Below are positions 1 through 10,471 of a stretch of DNA of 64,000 nt, in pieces (position 1 is the first letter of the stretch; each line of letters starts with the position of its first letter). This DNA is from Pseudo-nitzschia pungens. Its lineage: Eukaryota; Bacillariophyta; Bacillariophyceae; Bacillariales; Bacillariaceae. Below the pieces are notes generated by a model, which ran no database searches, had not been told where the DNA came from, and saw only the letters and a program-made list of their open reading frames with translations. The stretch spans positions 5,553,001 to 5,617,000 of the forward strand of contig CM074758.1 of NCBI GenBank assembly GCA_037355855.1, read 5' to 3'. Made by a program: the position numbers and the translations under genes.

Positions 1-183
1 AACACCGCACGGTAGTAAATCTTACAGCAGGATGCAGGATGCAGGATTCCATGCACCATCCAACATTGCTCACCAACTACGAGTACGCAACGGGTAAGGT
101 TACCCCATGATTGATTCCCTCTACCGGTATCGCTATTGGATTACCGTTCTGTTAGATAATCGACAGAGGACATAATACCATTA

Positions 184-222
184 CTTGTACTTGTACTTGT
201 ACTTGTACAAGTACAATAACAA
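184..222. repeat. ACTTGT hexamer repeat with palindrome upstream of PGAM5-like gene
   Basis: Four to five copies of ACTTGT followed by ACAAGTAC make a small tandem and palindromic tract about 15-50 bases before the PGAM5-like start codon. No function is claimed; it sits where a 5' UTR or core promoter would be. Confidence 0.5.
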
Positions 223-236
223 GAACAAGTACCACC

Positions 237-1502
237 ATGTTCTCAGTACTGTCCCTGGCACGACGTTTCTCGGAACGCACGCAACAATCCCGGGGATCAC
301 TTCCCGGTTCGTCGGTGTTTCTCGTCGTTGCCGCGGCAGCGGTTGCTTCGGCAGGGAGCATTGCCGGTTGGCGAGAAACGGCAACGAGCACTTCGCCACC
401 ACAACCACAACCATCAACAACAACCCAGTGTTTGGGGTGGTTGTGGGGATCGTCGGACGACTCCGAGAAGAAAGAAGGGGACGACGACGACGAATTGTTT
501 CACGGCCAGTGCCTCAAGCGCCAAATGCACAAACCGGCCGTTCCGTACCCTCTCTGGGATTACAACTGGGACGGAAGAATGACCAGCGAAACGACGCTGG
601 AAGCCTTTCGCAGCGGTCGAGCCAGGGTCAAGGCGTCGTCGTCGTCGTCGTCGTCGTCGTCATCGTCATCGTCCACGGAGAACAAAAGCGGCGACCGCGC
701 CCGAACGCGAACGAAACGAACGAGGCACTTGCTGCTGGTCCGACACGGCCAGTACGACGAGCAATCGGAGGACGACAAAGACCGGAAACTCACACCGCTG
801 GGTCGGAGGCAAGCCATCCAAACCGGGAAGCGATTGGTGGACATTGCCAAGGGCGCCACGAGCTTCGAAAAGGATCGATTCAACGGCGGGTGCTCTGTCA
901 AGGCGATCCACGTCTCCAACATGGAACGGGCGAAGGAAACGGCGGCCTTGATTGCCCAACAATTCGACAGCGAACGCAAAACGAAAACGAAAACGAAAAC
1001 CGCGCTGCTCCGGGAACCGGACCCGCTGCTCAACGAGGCCCTGCCGGCTCCCATGGTTCCCATTCGGCCGGACATCGAGGGGGCAACCGAAGAGATCGAC
1101 GAACACCACGATCGAATCGAGGCGGCCTTTCGAAAGTACTTTTATCGAGACAGTGACGACGACGATGACGACGACGACGACAACGACAACGATGATGGGG
1201 ACGACGCTGTACCGCAGGGGGCGGGCAACAATAGCAGCGACAAGGAAAAGGATGAAGACAAGGACGAGGACGAGGACGAGTTTGAAGTGATTGTGTGCCA
1301 CGGTAATGTCATCCGTTACTTCTTTTGTCGGGCGCTCCAGCTGCCACCCGAGGCGTGGCTCCGATTGTGCACGTTCAACTGCTCGATTACGTACCTCGTC
1401 ATTCGTCCCAACGGGATGGTGTCCGCCCGCATGATGGGGGACATTGGACACCTGGAGTACGACGAATCCACGTTTTCGGGGTATCACGGTTTCAAGTGGT
1501 GA
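237..1502 (+). CDS. PGAM5: PGAM5-like histidine-phosphatase-fold protein
   Basis: A 421-aa single-exon protein of the phosphoglycerate mutase superfamily. It is closest in layout to PGAM5, a mitochondrial membrane Ser/Thr protein phosphatase. A hydrophobic stretch at residues ~22-45 could anchor it. The PGAM5 hallmark motif WDYNWD lies at ~residue 105, then the catalytic RHGQY motif at ~168, LTPLGRRQA, SNMERAKETA, and the second histidine in CHGNVIRYFF near residue 358; the end GDIGHLEYD also fits PGAM5. Two low-complexity insertions are lineage-specific: a poly-Ser run before the catalytic core and an Asp/Asn/Glu-rich stretch between the two catalytic halves. The start is the first ATG after ACC and gives the N-terminal hydrophobic segment. 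Location in mitochondria is inferred from the family only. Confidence 0.88.
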   Translation: MFSVLSLARRFSERTQQSRGSLPGSSVFLVVAAAAVASAGSIAGWRETATSTSPPQPQPSTTTQCLGWLWGSSDDSEKKEGDDDDELFHGQCLKRQMHKPAVPYPLWDYNWDGRMTSETTLEAFRSGRARVKASSSSSSSSSSSSSTENKSGDRARTRTKRTRHLLLVRHGQYDEQSEDDKDRKLTPLGRRQAIQTGKRLVDIAKGATSFEKDRFNGGCSVKAIHVSNMERAKETAALIAQQFDSERKTKTKTKTALLREPDPLLNEALPAPMVPIRPDIEGATEEIDEHHDRIEAAFRKYFYRDSDDDDDDDDDNDNDDGDDAVPQGAGNNSSDKEKDEDKDEDEDEFEVIVCHGNVIRYFFCRALQLPPEAWLRLCTFNCSITYLVIRPNGMVSARMMGDIGHLEYDESTFSGYHGFKW

Positions 1503-2317
1503 CGCAACGCAACGCAACGCAACGCAATGCAACGCAACCCAGTTGGCAACGGAACGTTGCAGGCAGTCCTACAGGCACGCAGGCACGCATTCATGCATTT
1601 ATGCACACGAGACAACAGTGACGGTGTCGTTTTTGCTTTTGCATGCAACGCGCAATCCTATTCAAATACTATTATTACTGGTATAATATTATTACAATAG
1701 TTGAATTGTACCGCTTTTCAGAACCTCGGACGTTCTACTTTTCTGGTTACTCGTAGTAGGAATCTTGCAATCGGGGTCGGATCCAACCGGTCCGTCGTCC
1801 CAGCATGAAACCATCTGTCATTCTTTGCAGAGGAAATTCCAAGAAGGATTCCCTGCAACCGTGTTTGGAATGTCGAATGATGATGGCACTAAACAACAGC
1901 AACAACATAGCGAAAATAATCTCCTGTTTGACGCATCGGATATCATCGTGATGGAGAACACTACCTAGGGATCCAGAAGCAAAATACGAATTGCTCGTGA
2001 CATTGGCTGTGCGACTTGTGGGACCCTTCGGAACACGAGTGCCGAATCTTCATCCCTGTCACTAGGATCGAACAGAGGTGTCGAACGAACGATTGGGGCA
2101 AAGCGGTACCGTACTACGTCCCAACAGCAGTGCCAGTGCTATTGTCAGAAAATACTACTATGTCATTAGATGTGAGCCGTGGCCAGACGGTATTCCGTCA
2201 CGTTCGAGACGAGACGATTCTCAATCCGGCGCTTCGAAAAGAGAAAACGGTCGGGAGTATTGCGTGAATTTGTGTAGCTACCGTACGATCGGATGGGGCG
2301 GTTGATTGATTTATTGT
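1503..2317. other. Intergenic, convergent 3' ends; CGCAA pentamer tract
   Basis: Starts with a short CGCAA-type pentanucleotide tract (1504-1540) directly after the PGAM5-like stop codon. The rest is unique DNA with short, unconvincing open frames. It separates the 3' ends of two convergent genes. No RNA gene seen. Confidence 0.5.
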
Positions 2318-2869
2318 TTAACCAAGGTAAGTTGTAGGTCGGACAGTGGAGAAGGTGCTTCCGGACAAGGCTTTTTGTCCTCGCTTTCCACTGGCGACAC
2401 GGTGGGGAAGAGGGAATTTGACATTGGCCTGGGCGAATTGCATGCCGTTGGGGCGCTTCAAGTCCTTGGCACCAACAGTAGCTGTTCGGATGATCTGGAT
2501 CGATCGAGGGCGGGCTCGGTGACGTCCGGCCATCTCGTCGTACAATTGTGAGACGGCTCCGGTCAGGGCGACATCTCGGAACTCTCTGTACATATTGTGG
2601 GTTCCCGAACGAGAGTTGTAGCGAAGCCAGATACCGTAGTTCTTTACGATTCTGGTGTTCTTCTCGACAATCTCAACGCAGTCCAAGATTTCACCTGTGG
2701 TCTTCTTCATCTTTCGGAATTGGTGCATGAAATACCAGAACTTTGACTTGGCGATGACGGAGTTGGGAGCGAAAATGATCATTCGGTACGCTTCTGGGTT
2801 GGGAACATCATCGGTGGGGGCCTTTCGCCCAACCACTTGGAATTGACGCATGATACCGGCAACAGTCAT
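2318..2869 (-). CDS. RPL18A: 60S ribosomal protein eL20 (L18a)
   Basis: A 183-aa protein of the large cytosolic ribosomal subunit. Recognisable family blocks are RQFQVVGRKAPT near the start, IFAPNSVIAKSKFWYFMHQ, MKKTTGEI, YGIWLRYNSRSGTHNMYREF, GRHRARPRSIQII and KFPLPHRV; the length fits the usual 175-185 aa. The start at 2869 (MTVAGIMRQF) is chosen by family length. An alternative is a spliced start: a 10-nt exon at 2975-2984, then a 100-nt GT-AG intron (2875-2974), joining in frame to give MTVDKMTVAG. The usual habit of introns near the start in ribosomal protein genes makes this worth considering, but sequence alone does not decide it. Confidence 0.95.
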   Translation of the reverse strand: MTVAGIMRQFQVVGRKAPTDDVPNPEAYRMIIFAPNSVIAKSKFWYFMHQFRKMKKTTGEILDCVEIVEKNTRIVKNYGIWLRYNSRSGTHNMYREFRDVALTGAVSQLYDEMAGRHRARPRSIQIIRTATVGAKDLKRPNGMQFAQANVKFPLPHRVASGKRGQKALSGSTFSTVRPTTYLG

Positions 2870-2984
2870 CTTGTCTGTTGCGATCGTGTTAAACAACAGG
2901 TAGCACAAAAGCGAAAGAATGTTGAGAAAACGCGAGGGACCACAACATGTTGCTCAACACCTGATGGGATCTACCGACCGTCAT

Positions 2985-3860
2985 GGTCGCATGGTTGGCG
3001 CCCTTTCCTTCCTTTCGTTCGCGTCGCAAGATTTCACTACGGAGCGGCGCTGTTACCCATCTCTACAAACAGTAAATCGACCCCCACTAGCAAACTCGAA
3101 AGACCACCATCGTCATCGAAAACACACACCTTGAGTTTGTTGAGATTATATCTACGCCTAAGACGGTATTGATGCTAAGGATGTTCCTTTCTACTGGGAT
3201 GCAAGTTTCAGCAACGATGATTGTCGGAAGCTGGCAGACGACGATGGACTGCGCAGAGAAAAGAAGTAACTAGTAAGATAGGTAAATGGACTCCTTTGAT
3301 TCAAATTTTAGTCTACGTAAATTGGTCCCGAGTTCCGAATTCGGGACCGAACTTAACAGGATTTTGTAGTAAGGCTTAGACTTAAGTTACTTCGTACTAG
3401 TTTTTACCGCATTCGACATCGTGCTTCGCATGGTTAAATTAAGTCTTACCATAGGGTAAGAGTATGGACTCGTACGTATTATGAACTACTACTATGAAGT
3501 AAGGTTACAAGTAATTACCGTACCGTACGTACTAAGATTACTTCGTACTACGGTAAGTTAATAGTTTTTTCCCTAAAAAAAATACCTTACGGTTACCGGT
3601 ACGCAAGGTTTACCGGTAATAAACCTTAATCTTACCATGAGGTATTAAGGCTTACCGGTAGTACCCTGAGCTTCTGGTTGTTTTCGTTGCGAGCATTGTT
3701 TCTGCCTCGTAGTAGTACACCTACGCTGATAAGGTAACAATAACTGATCTTATTGTTTGTACGGTAACCTTACCGATAATAATAACCATATTATTATCAG
3801 AAGATGATCTCCGAAACTAATATGTGTAATATCATATCCTAGATTATATGCCTTCCTTGT
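2985..3860. other. Intergenic, AT-rich, rich in GGTAAGG/CCTTACC words
   Basis: No gene seen. Contains many short words related to GGTAAGGTTACC and its reverse (e.g. 3480-3660 and 3750-3780), a pattern repeated in several other intergenic stretches of the window. The part nearest 2985 is presumably the promoter of the eL20 gene. Confidence 0.5.
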
Positions 3861-5996
3861 TTTTGGCGCCCCCAACGGACACCCATTAAAAACGGATGAC
3901 AGACAGGCATGCAGAAGGCCTATTTTAGAATTTGGAATCTTGTTTCGAAAAACAAAAAATGCTCTCTTTATTCCCTAATTGAGTGATTCCTGAAAACACA
4001 AATTACCTAAAGTATTAAATCGCATTAAACAACGTTTATTTTTTTGCGCACCCAACGGACGCTAAAGAATGAGAGTTTAACGGTCGATTCGGTTCGTGCC
4101 TATTTTGGGCATTTTGGAATTTGGAATTCTCTTTCCAAAAACAAAAAATGTCATTAGCCGAACCTCTATAGCAGGCCGGCTCTGTTCGGAACACGAAAAA
4201 AGACCAACTTTTTATCCTTAACAACAGGGGGGGGGTTGTCCTCTGGCAAATTAATCTTTTTCCAGTTGAAACAGACATAGGGATTGGTGTTGCTCCTGTT
4301 CTCGCTAGTACTCCTCTCGCTGCTGATCCTCTTGGTATTGCAACTTCAGTATCTGTTGCGTCGTCATCGGCGTCGGCGTCTTCGGCGTCCATCGTGAGTT
4401 GTGAACGTTGTGAATATTGTGATGGTTGTCGAAGAGGGGGACCAGCTTCAAATTGTTGTTGGGTTGTTGTTGCAGGCGTTGCTTGTTGCTGTTCAGTTTC
4501 AATTATTCCATTTTCCATGGTTTCAGAACGCGTGTTATTAAAGTCTCCAGTCTCGATATCAAACACGTCTTGGCCATCTCCAAACTCTGCCTTCTGACCA
4601 ATCAAATACTTGATCCTCTTTGCCTCTTTGACATACCAGGGACACTTTGGATCTCCAGTGGGAATAGTTTTGCGATGGAATGTTGCAAATTTTCTTCTAA
4701 TTGAATCCATGTCTCTTCCGGGGAACTTTTCGGAATGTTTATCAACCACTGCCTGCCACTCGTCGGGTCCGATGGGTAAGACTTCTTCCAAACAAGCAAA
4801 CATGTGAGTCAGCTCATCATTGCCATAGTTGCCAGCACCATGTTTTCTTCCTTTTCCAGGCATTTTGCTCTGCAAGGTTGAACAGCAGTTCCAAAACGAG
4901 TGATCGATAAGCAGTTCAGGGAAACAATTAACCGAATGCAATAGGTACACATGTTATCAAATTTGAAACACAAGTTGACGATTTACAAAACGCATGTCAA
5001 AACGCATGTTCGATTTACAAAACACATGCTATAAATTTTTTCAATGACTGACATCCCTTCCCCGACTAAAATTTGGATAAGTTTTTCGATTTTTAGATTC
5101 CGTTGGGAATTTTTTCAGAGTATCAGATTATGAAGGAGGAGGTTCGGCCCATTCATAATCTGATTTTGATTTTGCATTATTTGCATTAATTAGGACTAAA
5201 TCGTCTCCCGAAAACCTAAACCGACCGTTATTATATAAACTTTTAATGCAATTAATGTTTTCAGGAATCACTCATTGCGTGCGTATCGACAATTTTTAGC
5301 GCGATTCTTGTTTTCAAAATTCCGTTAAAATATGAATTGGTGTTTGAAATCTGGAGGAGGCAGGTATGTCTCCTAGATGTATGTGTGCCACGTCACGATC
5401 AATGTAATATTAAATGTGCATATTAGTTTCGGGAATCGCTCATTATGTGCAATTTCATTCTGAAGAAAGATACTTGTACTCGTAGAAACAATTTTAATGC
5501 ATACGGTAAACCTTACCCTAATCTTACGAATAGATCTTATAATGTTGTACGAAGCATTTTATTGAGATACTGTTTTTTTGCTTATTGAGTGATTCCCGGA
5601 ATTACATATTACGTTTTTAGGCGTTCATATCTTAGGTAAAAAACATTCCCGGAATAACCAGACTCGTATATCTGATTCAAATGTTCATATAACCTTGTAG
5701 TGCCGTCTGTCCAACTACAAGCGTGCATAAAAATAGATGGAATTTAAAAATCAAAAATTTGACACGTGTAATCAAACATGTGTGACGACGCGGACAAAAA
5801 ATAAGTAGATGCCCCGGTTGGCAGTTAATAGAGGATTTTGGTTTCTTTGGACAAGATTCCAAATTCCAAAATAGGCCTCGTGCGTTGAGACAAATCTAGT
5901 TCTTCCGTTGGGTGCGCAATTTTTATATGTGTTTATTAATTCCGGGAAAGCTAATATGTAATACTCCGATATGTAATTCCGGGAATCACTCATTGT
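3861..5996. mobile_element. Cluster of nested terminal-inverted-repeat elements (GAGTGATTCC family)
   Basis: Copies of a short terminal word GAGTGATTCC(C/T)G(G/A)AA occur in both orientations: forward at 3981 and ~5585, reverse at ~5260-5275, ~5430-5445 and ~5975-5993. The pair 3981 / 5275 extends as a longer imperfect inverted repeat (the ends also share a GCATTAAA-type block), giving an element of about 1.3 kb that contains the SANT-like gene. A second repeat, with GCGCACCCAACGG and GGAATTTGGAAT blocks about 60-70 bases apart, is present at ~3868-3970 and ~4048-4148 and inverted at ~5850-5925. This is direct sequence structure; assignment to a known superfamily is not possible by eye, although PIF/Harbinger elements are known to carry a SANT/Myb-like gene. 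Confidence 0.55.
4036..4863 (-). CDS. SANT/Myb-like (DUF6818-type) DNA-binding protein, transposon-associated
   Basis: A 275-aa reading frame beginning MPGKGRKHGAGNYGNDEL. Residues ~10-95 look like a SANT/Myb-like domain: MFACLEEVLPIGPDEWQAVV, then DMDSIRRKFATFHRKTIPTG and CPWYVKEAKRIKYLIG, the pattern seen in proteins often labelled DUF6818 in stramenopiles. A Gln/Thr-rich linker and an acidic DAEDADADDDATDTE segment follow. The last ~80 residues read through the GCGCACCCAACGG repeat and look non-native, so the true 3' end was probably replaced or a downstream exon is missed. The gene lies inside inverted-repeat ends, so it is probably transposon cargo or an accessory transposition protein. 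The in-frame extension upstream to 4950 looks like leader. Confidence 0.55.
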   Translation of the reverse strand: MPGKGRKHGAGNYGNDELTHMFACLEEVLPIGPDEWQAVVDKHSEKFPGRDMDSIRRKFATFHRKTIPTGDPKCPWYVKEAKRIKYLIGQKAEFGDGQDVFDIETGDFNNTRSETMENGIIETEQQQATPATTTQQQFEAGPPLRQPSQYSQRSQLTMDAEDADADDDATDTEVAIPRGSAARGVLARTGATPIPMSVSTGKRLICQRTTPPLLLRIKSWSFFVFRTEPACYRGSANDIFCFWKENSKFQNAQNRHEPNRPLNSHSLASVGCAKK

Positions 5997-6539
5997 GATA
6001 TCAATTCATAGAAAAAGGATAGTAATGATAATATTAAAACTCAAAGAGGGTCATTTAAGTGCTTAGTTCAAACTTAAGGGGTTATATTGGAAGCACATGT
6101 TCGCAGCTATTCCTGCATGAGAGCGAAAATGTTGATGAGAATACGTAGTAATGTATACTGTGTTTAAAAGCGTCCGGATTCCGTTTCTCGAGGTATGATG
6201 CCAGGTACGGTACTAACAAATTTGTACGGTACCGCTAATTACGTCAGACAATTGCTAAATACACTATTTTACTGTAATGAATAATCTCATTCTGTATCTG
6301 TAAGATTTTTACCGTAACCTTACGTGAAGTTTGTTAAGTTAATTTTTCCTTGTGGGAATCTCTAGCAACATTTCCTCCCTTTTGCACCGCGAGCTCTCCA
6401 AATAGATTGTTGAGTACGGTAATGATGTCTCAATTCCTATTGCATTTACTATTATATTATTTGCTCTAGATGATATATATTTGCTCGAAATCCAGTTTAT
6501 GGTCTTCAAAGCAACAGCATCTTGATAGCTTCGAACTGA
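5997..6539. other. Intergenic, no gene seen
   Basis: AT-rich stretch between the inverted-repeat cluster and the 627-aa gene. Contains GTACGGTACC-like and CCGTAACCTTACG words at ~6200-6330. No convincing gene, tRNA or repeat array. Confidence 0.45.
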
Positions 6540-8423
6540 ATGCAGATGAATAGGATCCTCCATGGCATGCCCGAAGGAAAATCGCCTTTCACCTTGTCGG
6601 GAGAAGGCCCAGAGAGAAAGAGAAAGTTCGAGGATCAAGAAGAATTGTCGAATGATGAGCACATCAATAATGCCACGATATTTTTCGACCACTCCTATCC
6701 CGTTGTTTCTTCCTGTTGCTCAGAGTCGTGCGAACAATCAATTTCAACTTTTTCAAACTTCTCGGCACAAGCGATTTCGGAAGCATCATTTAGACCCTTT
6801 GAACCACCTTCTTTGGTAGAACAACGCGATCGATATTGCGACAGAAGATTATCCATCGATACTGGAAAATCAGACGGCTACGTAGAAGATGATTCCTTGT
6901 CGTTCTGTATTGATTCACGTCCGCGGTACAGCAAGGTCAGAGACGTATTGTTTGCTTCGAGAGAAAAACCTGTTGACATCACATGGAATAGCTCTAGCTG
7001 GGATTTGTGTTCGAACTTTCAAACGGAAAAGGAGACGATCCATTCTATCCCGTCAATCACATCAGGTGGTCTTTCCAGAGGCAAAAAAGTAGAGGGCGAA
7101 CTCCACGCCACGAAATTCCACTTGGAAGATCCAATTTGGGAGGGTGCGAGTTGGCATTTACAAAAGTTATCACTTGCGAGGAAGAAGCAGAAGAAAACGA
7201 AGGATTACATTGGCGATGTCCCATATGTTGAAGGAACGTTCCGAACGAAAGAGAAAGTTTTGGAGCATTGTTGTGTACCAAAAAAGGACAACTCCATAGA
7301 ATGGAAGCTCTGGAAAATATCAACTGAGCAAGACAACGCAGCGGAACGGTTTCGACTTCCTTGGATCCCGATAAAACCGAATCGGAAGGTGACACTTGCG
7401 ACAAGCCAACCTAGTGCTAACAGACCGTCATCTTCTGGCGATTCTCCCTACATCCTTTACCGCTGGCTTCGAATGCGGTTAGCCGCTGGACTAGTTCGAT
7501 CTTCTTTCAGTTTCCTCCACCAGATGCTGAGCAATTACTATTACCAAGCAGAAAAAGTCATCTCATCTCTAGAACAAAATGGTAATCAAGAGGACTCTCA
7601 TGCTTTGCTTCTCGATTTGCGTGATCGACTAGCTGGTTTATGGTGCGTTTATTCTCATTTTTCGCTTGAGGTAGGCTGTCTCGCCCTGGTCGAATCGAAA
7701 AAGACAGACGAATCAAATGGAGAAGTCAACATCACACCTCAAGACATCTCAAACCACGCAATTTCGATCTTGTTGAAAGCGAGAGATTGTCCATTCGTTG
7801 GAAGCCACGCTGCTGTTGCCGTCTCGCTGGTGAGATTAATTGTATCGTCAGCTGCCATGGAACAGAAAAAAAACGTTTCGCCTCGGACAAAACTATCACG
7901 TCAACTTGTATTACGTAAGATTCGATCGGCAATCGGTGCTTGCTGGGATAGCATCGATGTCATGAAAAGATCGTCACGTGCCAACAAACGGTTTACGACC
8001 AAGGGAGTCCCAAAGAAAACCTTTAGAGTTCTTTCCACTTTTGAAGTCCCATTTCAAAAATTACAATCAGAACCAGAAATCGGGACAACTACAATCGAAG
8101 AGGGGATCGAGTCTACGTTACTTTTACCAACTCGCCTCCGAAAGTTTCTACCGGTCGATAGTTTGTTGTCAGAAAGGATGGCAAACAGAAACAAGGATGC
8201 CATTTCTTGCATGTGCGTAGAGTTAAACCGACTGAGTCGACTTGGGGAATTCATTGAGTTTAATTCACACAAAACAGTAAGACTGGCGCCAACCTTTGAT
8301 CCAGAGTTATCATTTGCAGCTGAAGAATTGCCATTGCTCGCTCCAGTGGAAGCTCTCTCAGACCCTTTAAAGATCTACGAAGAAGCAGAATCAATGGAAA
8401 AAGGAGTTATCTGGCAATGGTGA
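6540..8423 (+). CDS. Hypothetical protein, 627 aa
   Basis: A long uninterrupted frame (627 aa) with balanced composition and no competing frame, so very probably a real gene. I do not recognise the family. The N-terminal half is Ser/Glu/Lys-rich and looks disordered (ERKRKFEDQEEL, many SF/SS pairs). From residue ~300 the sequence alternates hydrophobic helices (YILYRWLRMRLAAGLVRSSF, LLLDLRDRLAGLWCVYSHFS, AISILLKARDCPF, VAVSLVRLIVSSAA), suggesting an alpha-helical repeat fold. No signal peptide or membrane segment is evident. An in-frame ATG six bases downstream (MNRILHG) is an equally good start. It is convergent with the methyltransferase gene downstream. Confidence 0.75.
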   Translation: MQMNRILHGMPEGKSPFTLSGEGPERKRKFEDQEELSNDEHINNATIFFDHSYPVVSSCCSESCEQSISTFSNFSAQAISEASFRPFEPPSLVEQRDRYCDRRLSIDTGKSDGYVEDDSLSFCIDSRPRYSKVRDVLFASREKPVDITWNSSSWDLCSNFQTEKETIHSIPSITSGGLSRGKKVEGELHATKFHLEDPIWEGASWHLQKLSLARKKQKKTKDYIGDVPYVEGTFRTKEKVLEHCCVPKKDNSIEWKLWKISTEQDNAAERFRLPWIPIKPNRKVTLATSQPSANRPSSSGDSPYILYRWLRMRLAAGLVRSSFSFLHQMLSNYYYQAEKVISSLEQNGNQEDSHALLLDLRDRLAGLWCVYSHFSLEVGCLALVESKKTDESNGEVNITPQDISNHAISILLKARDCPFVGSHAAVAVSLVRLIVSSAAMEQKKNVSPRTKLSRQLVLRKIRSAIGACWDSIDVMKRSSRANKRFTTKGVPKKTFRVLSTFEVPFQKLQSEPEIGTTTIEEGIESTLLLPTRLRKFLPVDSLLSERMANRNKDAISCMCVELNRLSRLGEFIEFNSHKTVRLAPTFDPELSFAAEELPLLAPVEALSDPLKIYEEAESMEKGVIWQW

Positions 8424-8858
8424 TGGCAATGGTCAATGTTGAAGACAGATGTTTATATTTATATCATTACATAAGATCTCGCTGCGTTGCTGAGATCCCT
8501 GGCTCATAGACTCTGTACAAAATGCGGAGGCAATACGTTTTGCACAGAAGACCAGGTGCTACATAGAACCGATTTTGGCTGAACTTGAGGACCATCTTCA
8601 TGAGGAAAAGAATAGTACCATGAATATCACGACGTGATGACAAAGAGACAATTTACCAATTTTGTCACTTTGTTGAATTTACCCAGTCAGAGCCACGCTA
8701 CATAAGATTAGAATTCCATTTACCACTATATACCTCTCTCCATATATTCAGATTTGTGAAATGACAACTGCATAGTTACTGGTTTTCACCACCATGTTCC
8801 CAGTACAAAATGTGGACGCAACACATCATTCACACTCGGTGATAATTGAGATACAATC
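8424..8858. other. Intergenic between convergent genes
   Basis: 435 bases of 3' flanks of two convergent genes. No gene, RNA or array seen. Confidence 0.45.
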
Positions 8859-10471
8859 TTACAATTCAACGTGCGACTTTCCTGGAGCAGTCCTTGGCTG
8901 GAAAACATATAGTTCAAGTTCTGATGCTTCTGAAGCTCTGGCCCTCATATTTCCAAAAAAATCTTCAGCACCAGAAAGCTTTCGAACGAGGCGAAAAGAA
9001 AAATTAGTATCGTTCGGTATCTCGAGAGGATTTTCTCGATTGTGCACGAAAATCGCCAAAGCATTGGGGTTATTCAGGTCCATGAGTTCGCTCAGTGCCC
9101 TCCAAAATGCGCTGTCTGCTCTTTCTGTATCTTGAAATAAACCTTGCAGTGACGAACCAAAGATCAAGGGAAAGCCGACATTTTCTTCATAACTGTGCAT
9201 TTGCTTTTCCAGACACGAATCCACTAGATCCAATCCCCGGTTGAAGAATTTGGTTTTTAGGTGTCGCAGGGACGATTGGTTGAAATGATCCACAGTAGCT
9301 ATCCCTATATCAACGTCATTGTTTTTTGCATTGGCCATAGTTAACGCCAAGGCGTGTGGAGCTTGATCGGAAGCCACAACCCAAGGTTCACTCGTTGGAT
9401 GTCGATGCGACAAGGGGGGAAATCCAATTCTTTCTAGCGATTTGGAAAGGGCAATGCTTTGTGCCCGGTCACAGTAAAAAAACGTTGAGGTCTGGCTTCG
9501 ATTTTAGAAAGTATTCGATTGATAAATTCAAACATCTCTTACCTCGGTGCTCCTATTCCTGATCCTAGTTCTAGTCCAAGTGGAAAGTGATTGTGATATG
9601 TCCTATCGATGTGCGATGAATTTTGAGAATCAAAGGTCCACTGGTATTCCGTGATTAAGGCATGAAGTTCGGGGATGGGGCATCCAAGAATATCTCCCAG
9701 GCAAATACTTAACATGTACCCCGTTGGCCACAAGATTCCAGCAACATCAAAGGGACGTAGATAGCCATCTTGCTCTAGATTCAAGGATGCATACATGGGG
9801 TCGCTGTTTCGGTTTTCCTTTTCCTGGAAATTTTCGTTTGCACGATATGGTATACGTAATCGTATCACTGGTTCTTGGATTGCCGGAAGCCTCAAATATG
9901 TCCAAGAACCCGGGGCAAATTCGCAGCATGAGGTTGGAGACGAAGATTCGAATGGGGATTTGTTTCCTGACGACAATGGTGGGAAGGACTTTCCTGCCTT
10001 TTGTCGAAACGGTAAAATGGAACAAGATTGATCCCATAGCTCGTTCGGATCAACATCATTCCAATTGGAATGGATTGCTACACAATTCGGAAGATCATTT
10101 TTGGCAATCAATGTTGGTGATTTTTTTGTGCGAAATGATTCCTGGATTTTATCAAAATACTCCTTTCCTATTGCATCAAAACTTTCGTGAAATGCATCGA
10201 TGTACGACTTTGAAATGTCACTCTTGCTGCATTTGCCGAGGGCTGGATTGCGTATCGCCTCCAGCGCCTTCCATCGAGCCAGAGACAAGTTTCCCGATTT
10301 TACCAACGAACGAAACTCCTCAAGAAAGTCATTGCAAGACGCAGTTGTTGTGAATGTCCACGACGACCGGTCATCAGCTCCGACATGGAAAAAAAGTCCG
10401 GCGAGTATGGCTGCAATGTATGGTAGAAAGCAGTCTCCGGGATACGAAATCATGCTTTCGCATGCTGACAA
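8859..10471 (-). CDS. Family-16 (METTL21-like) protein methyltransferase, two exons
   Basis: Exon 1 is 9543-10471 and exon 2 is 8859-9456, separated by an 86-nt GT-AG intron (9457-9542). The join is in frame and restores the SAM-binding motif as LELGSGIGAP followed by SIALSKSLERIGF, giving a 508-aa protein. The fold is a class I SAM-dependent methyltransferase of the type that methylates lysines on proteins: motif I LGLELGSGIGAP, then WVVASDQAPHALAL (acidic residue after strand 2) and DVDIGIATVDHF. The N-terminal ~270 residues are family-unlike and may hold a substrate-recognition domain; GILWPTGYMLSICLGD just before motif I fits the family. The C-terminus lacks the common DxxY motif in its usual form, so substrate and activity are open. 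Confidence 0.78.
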
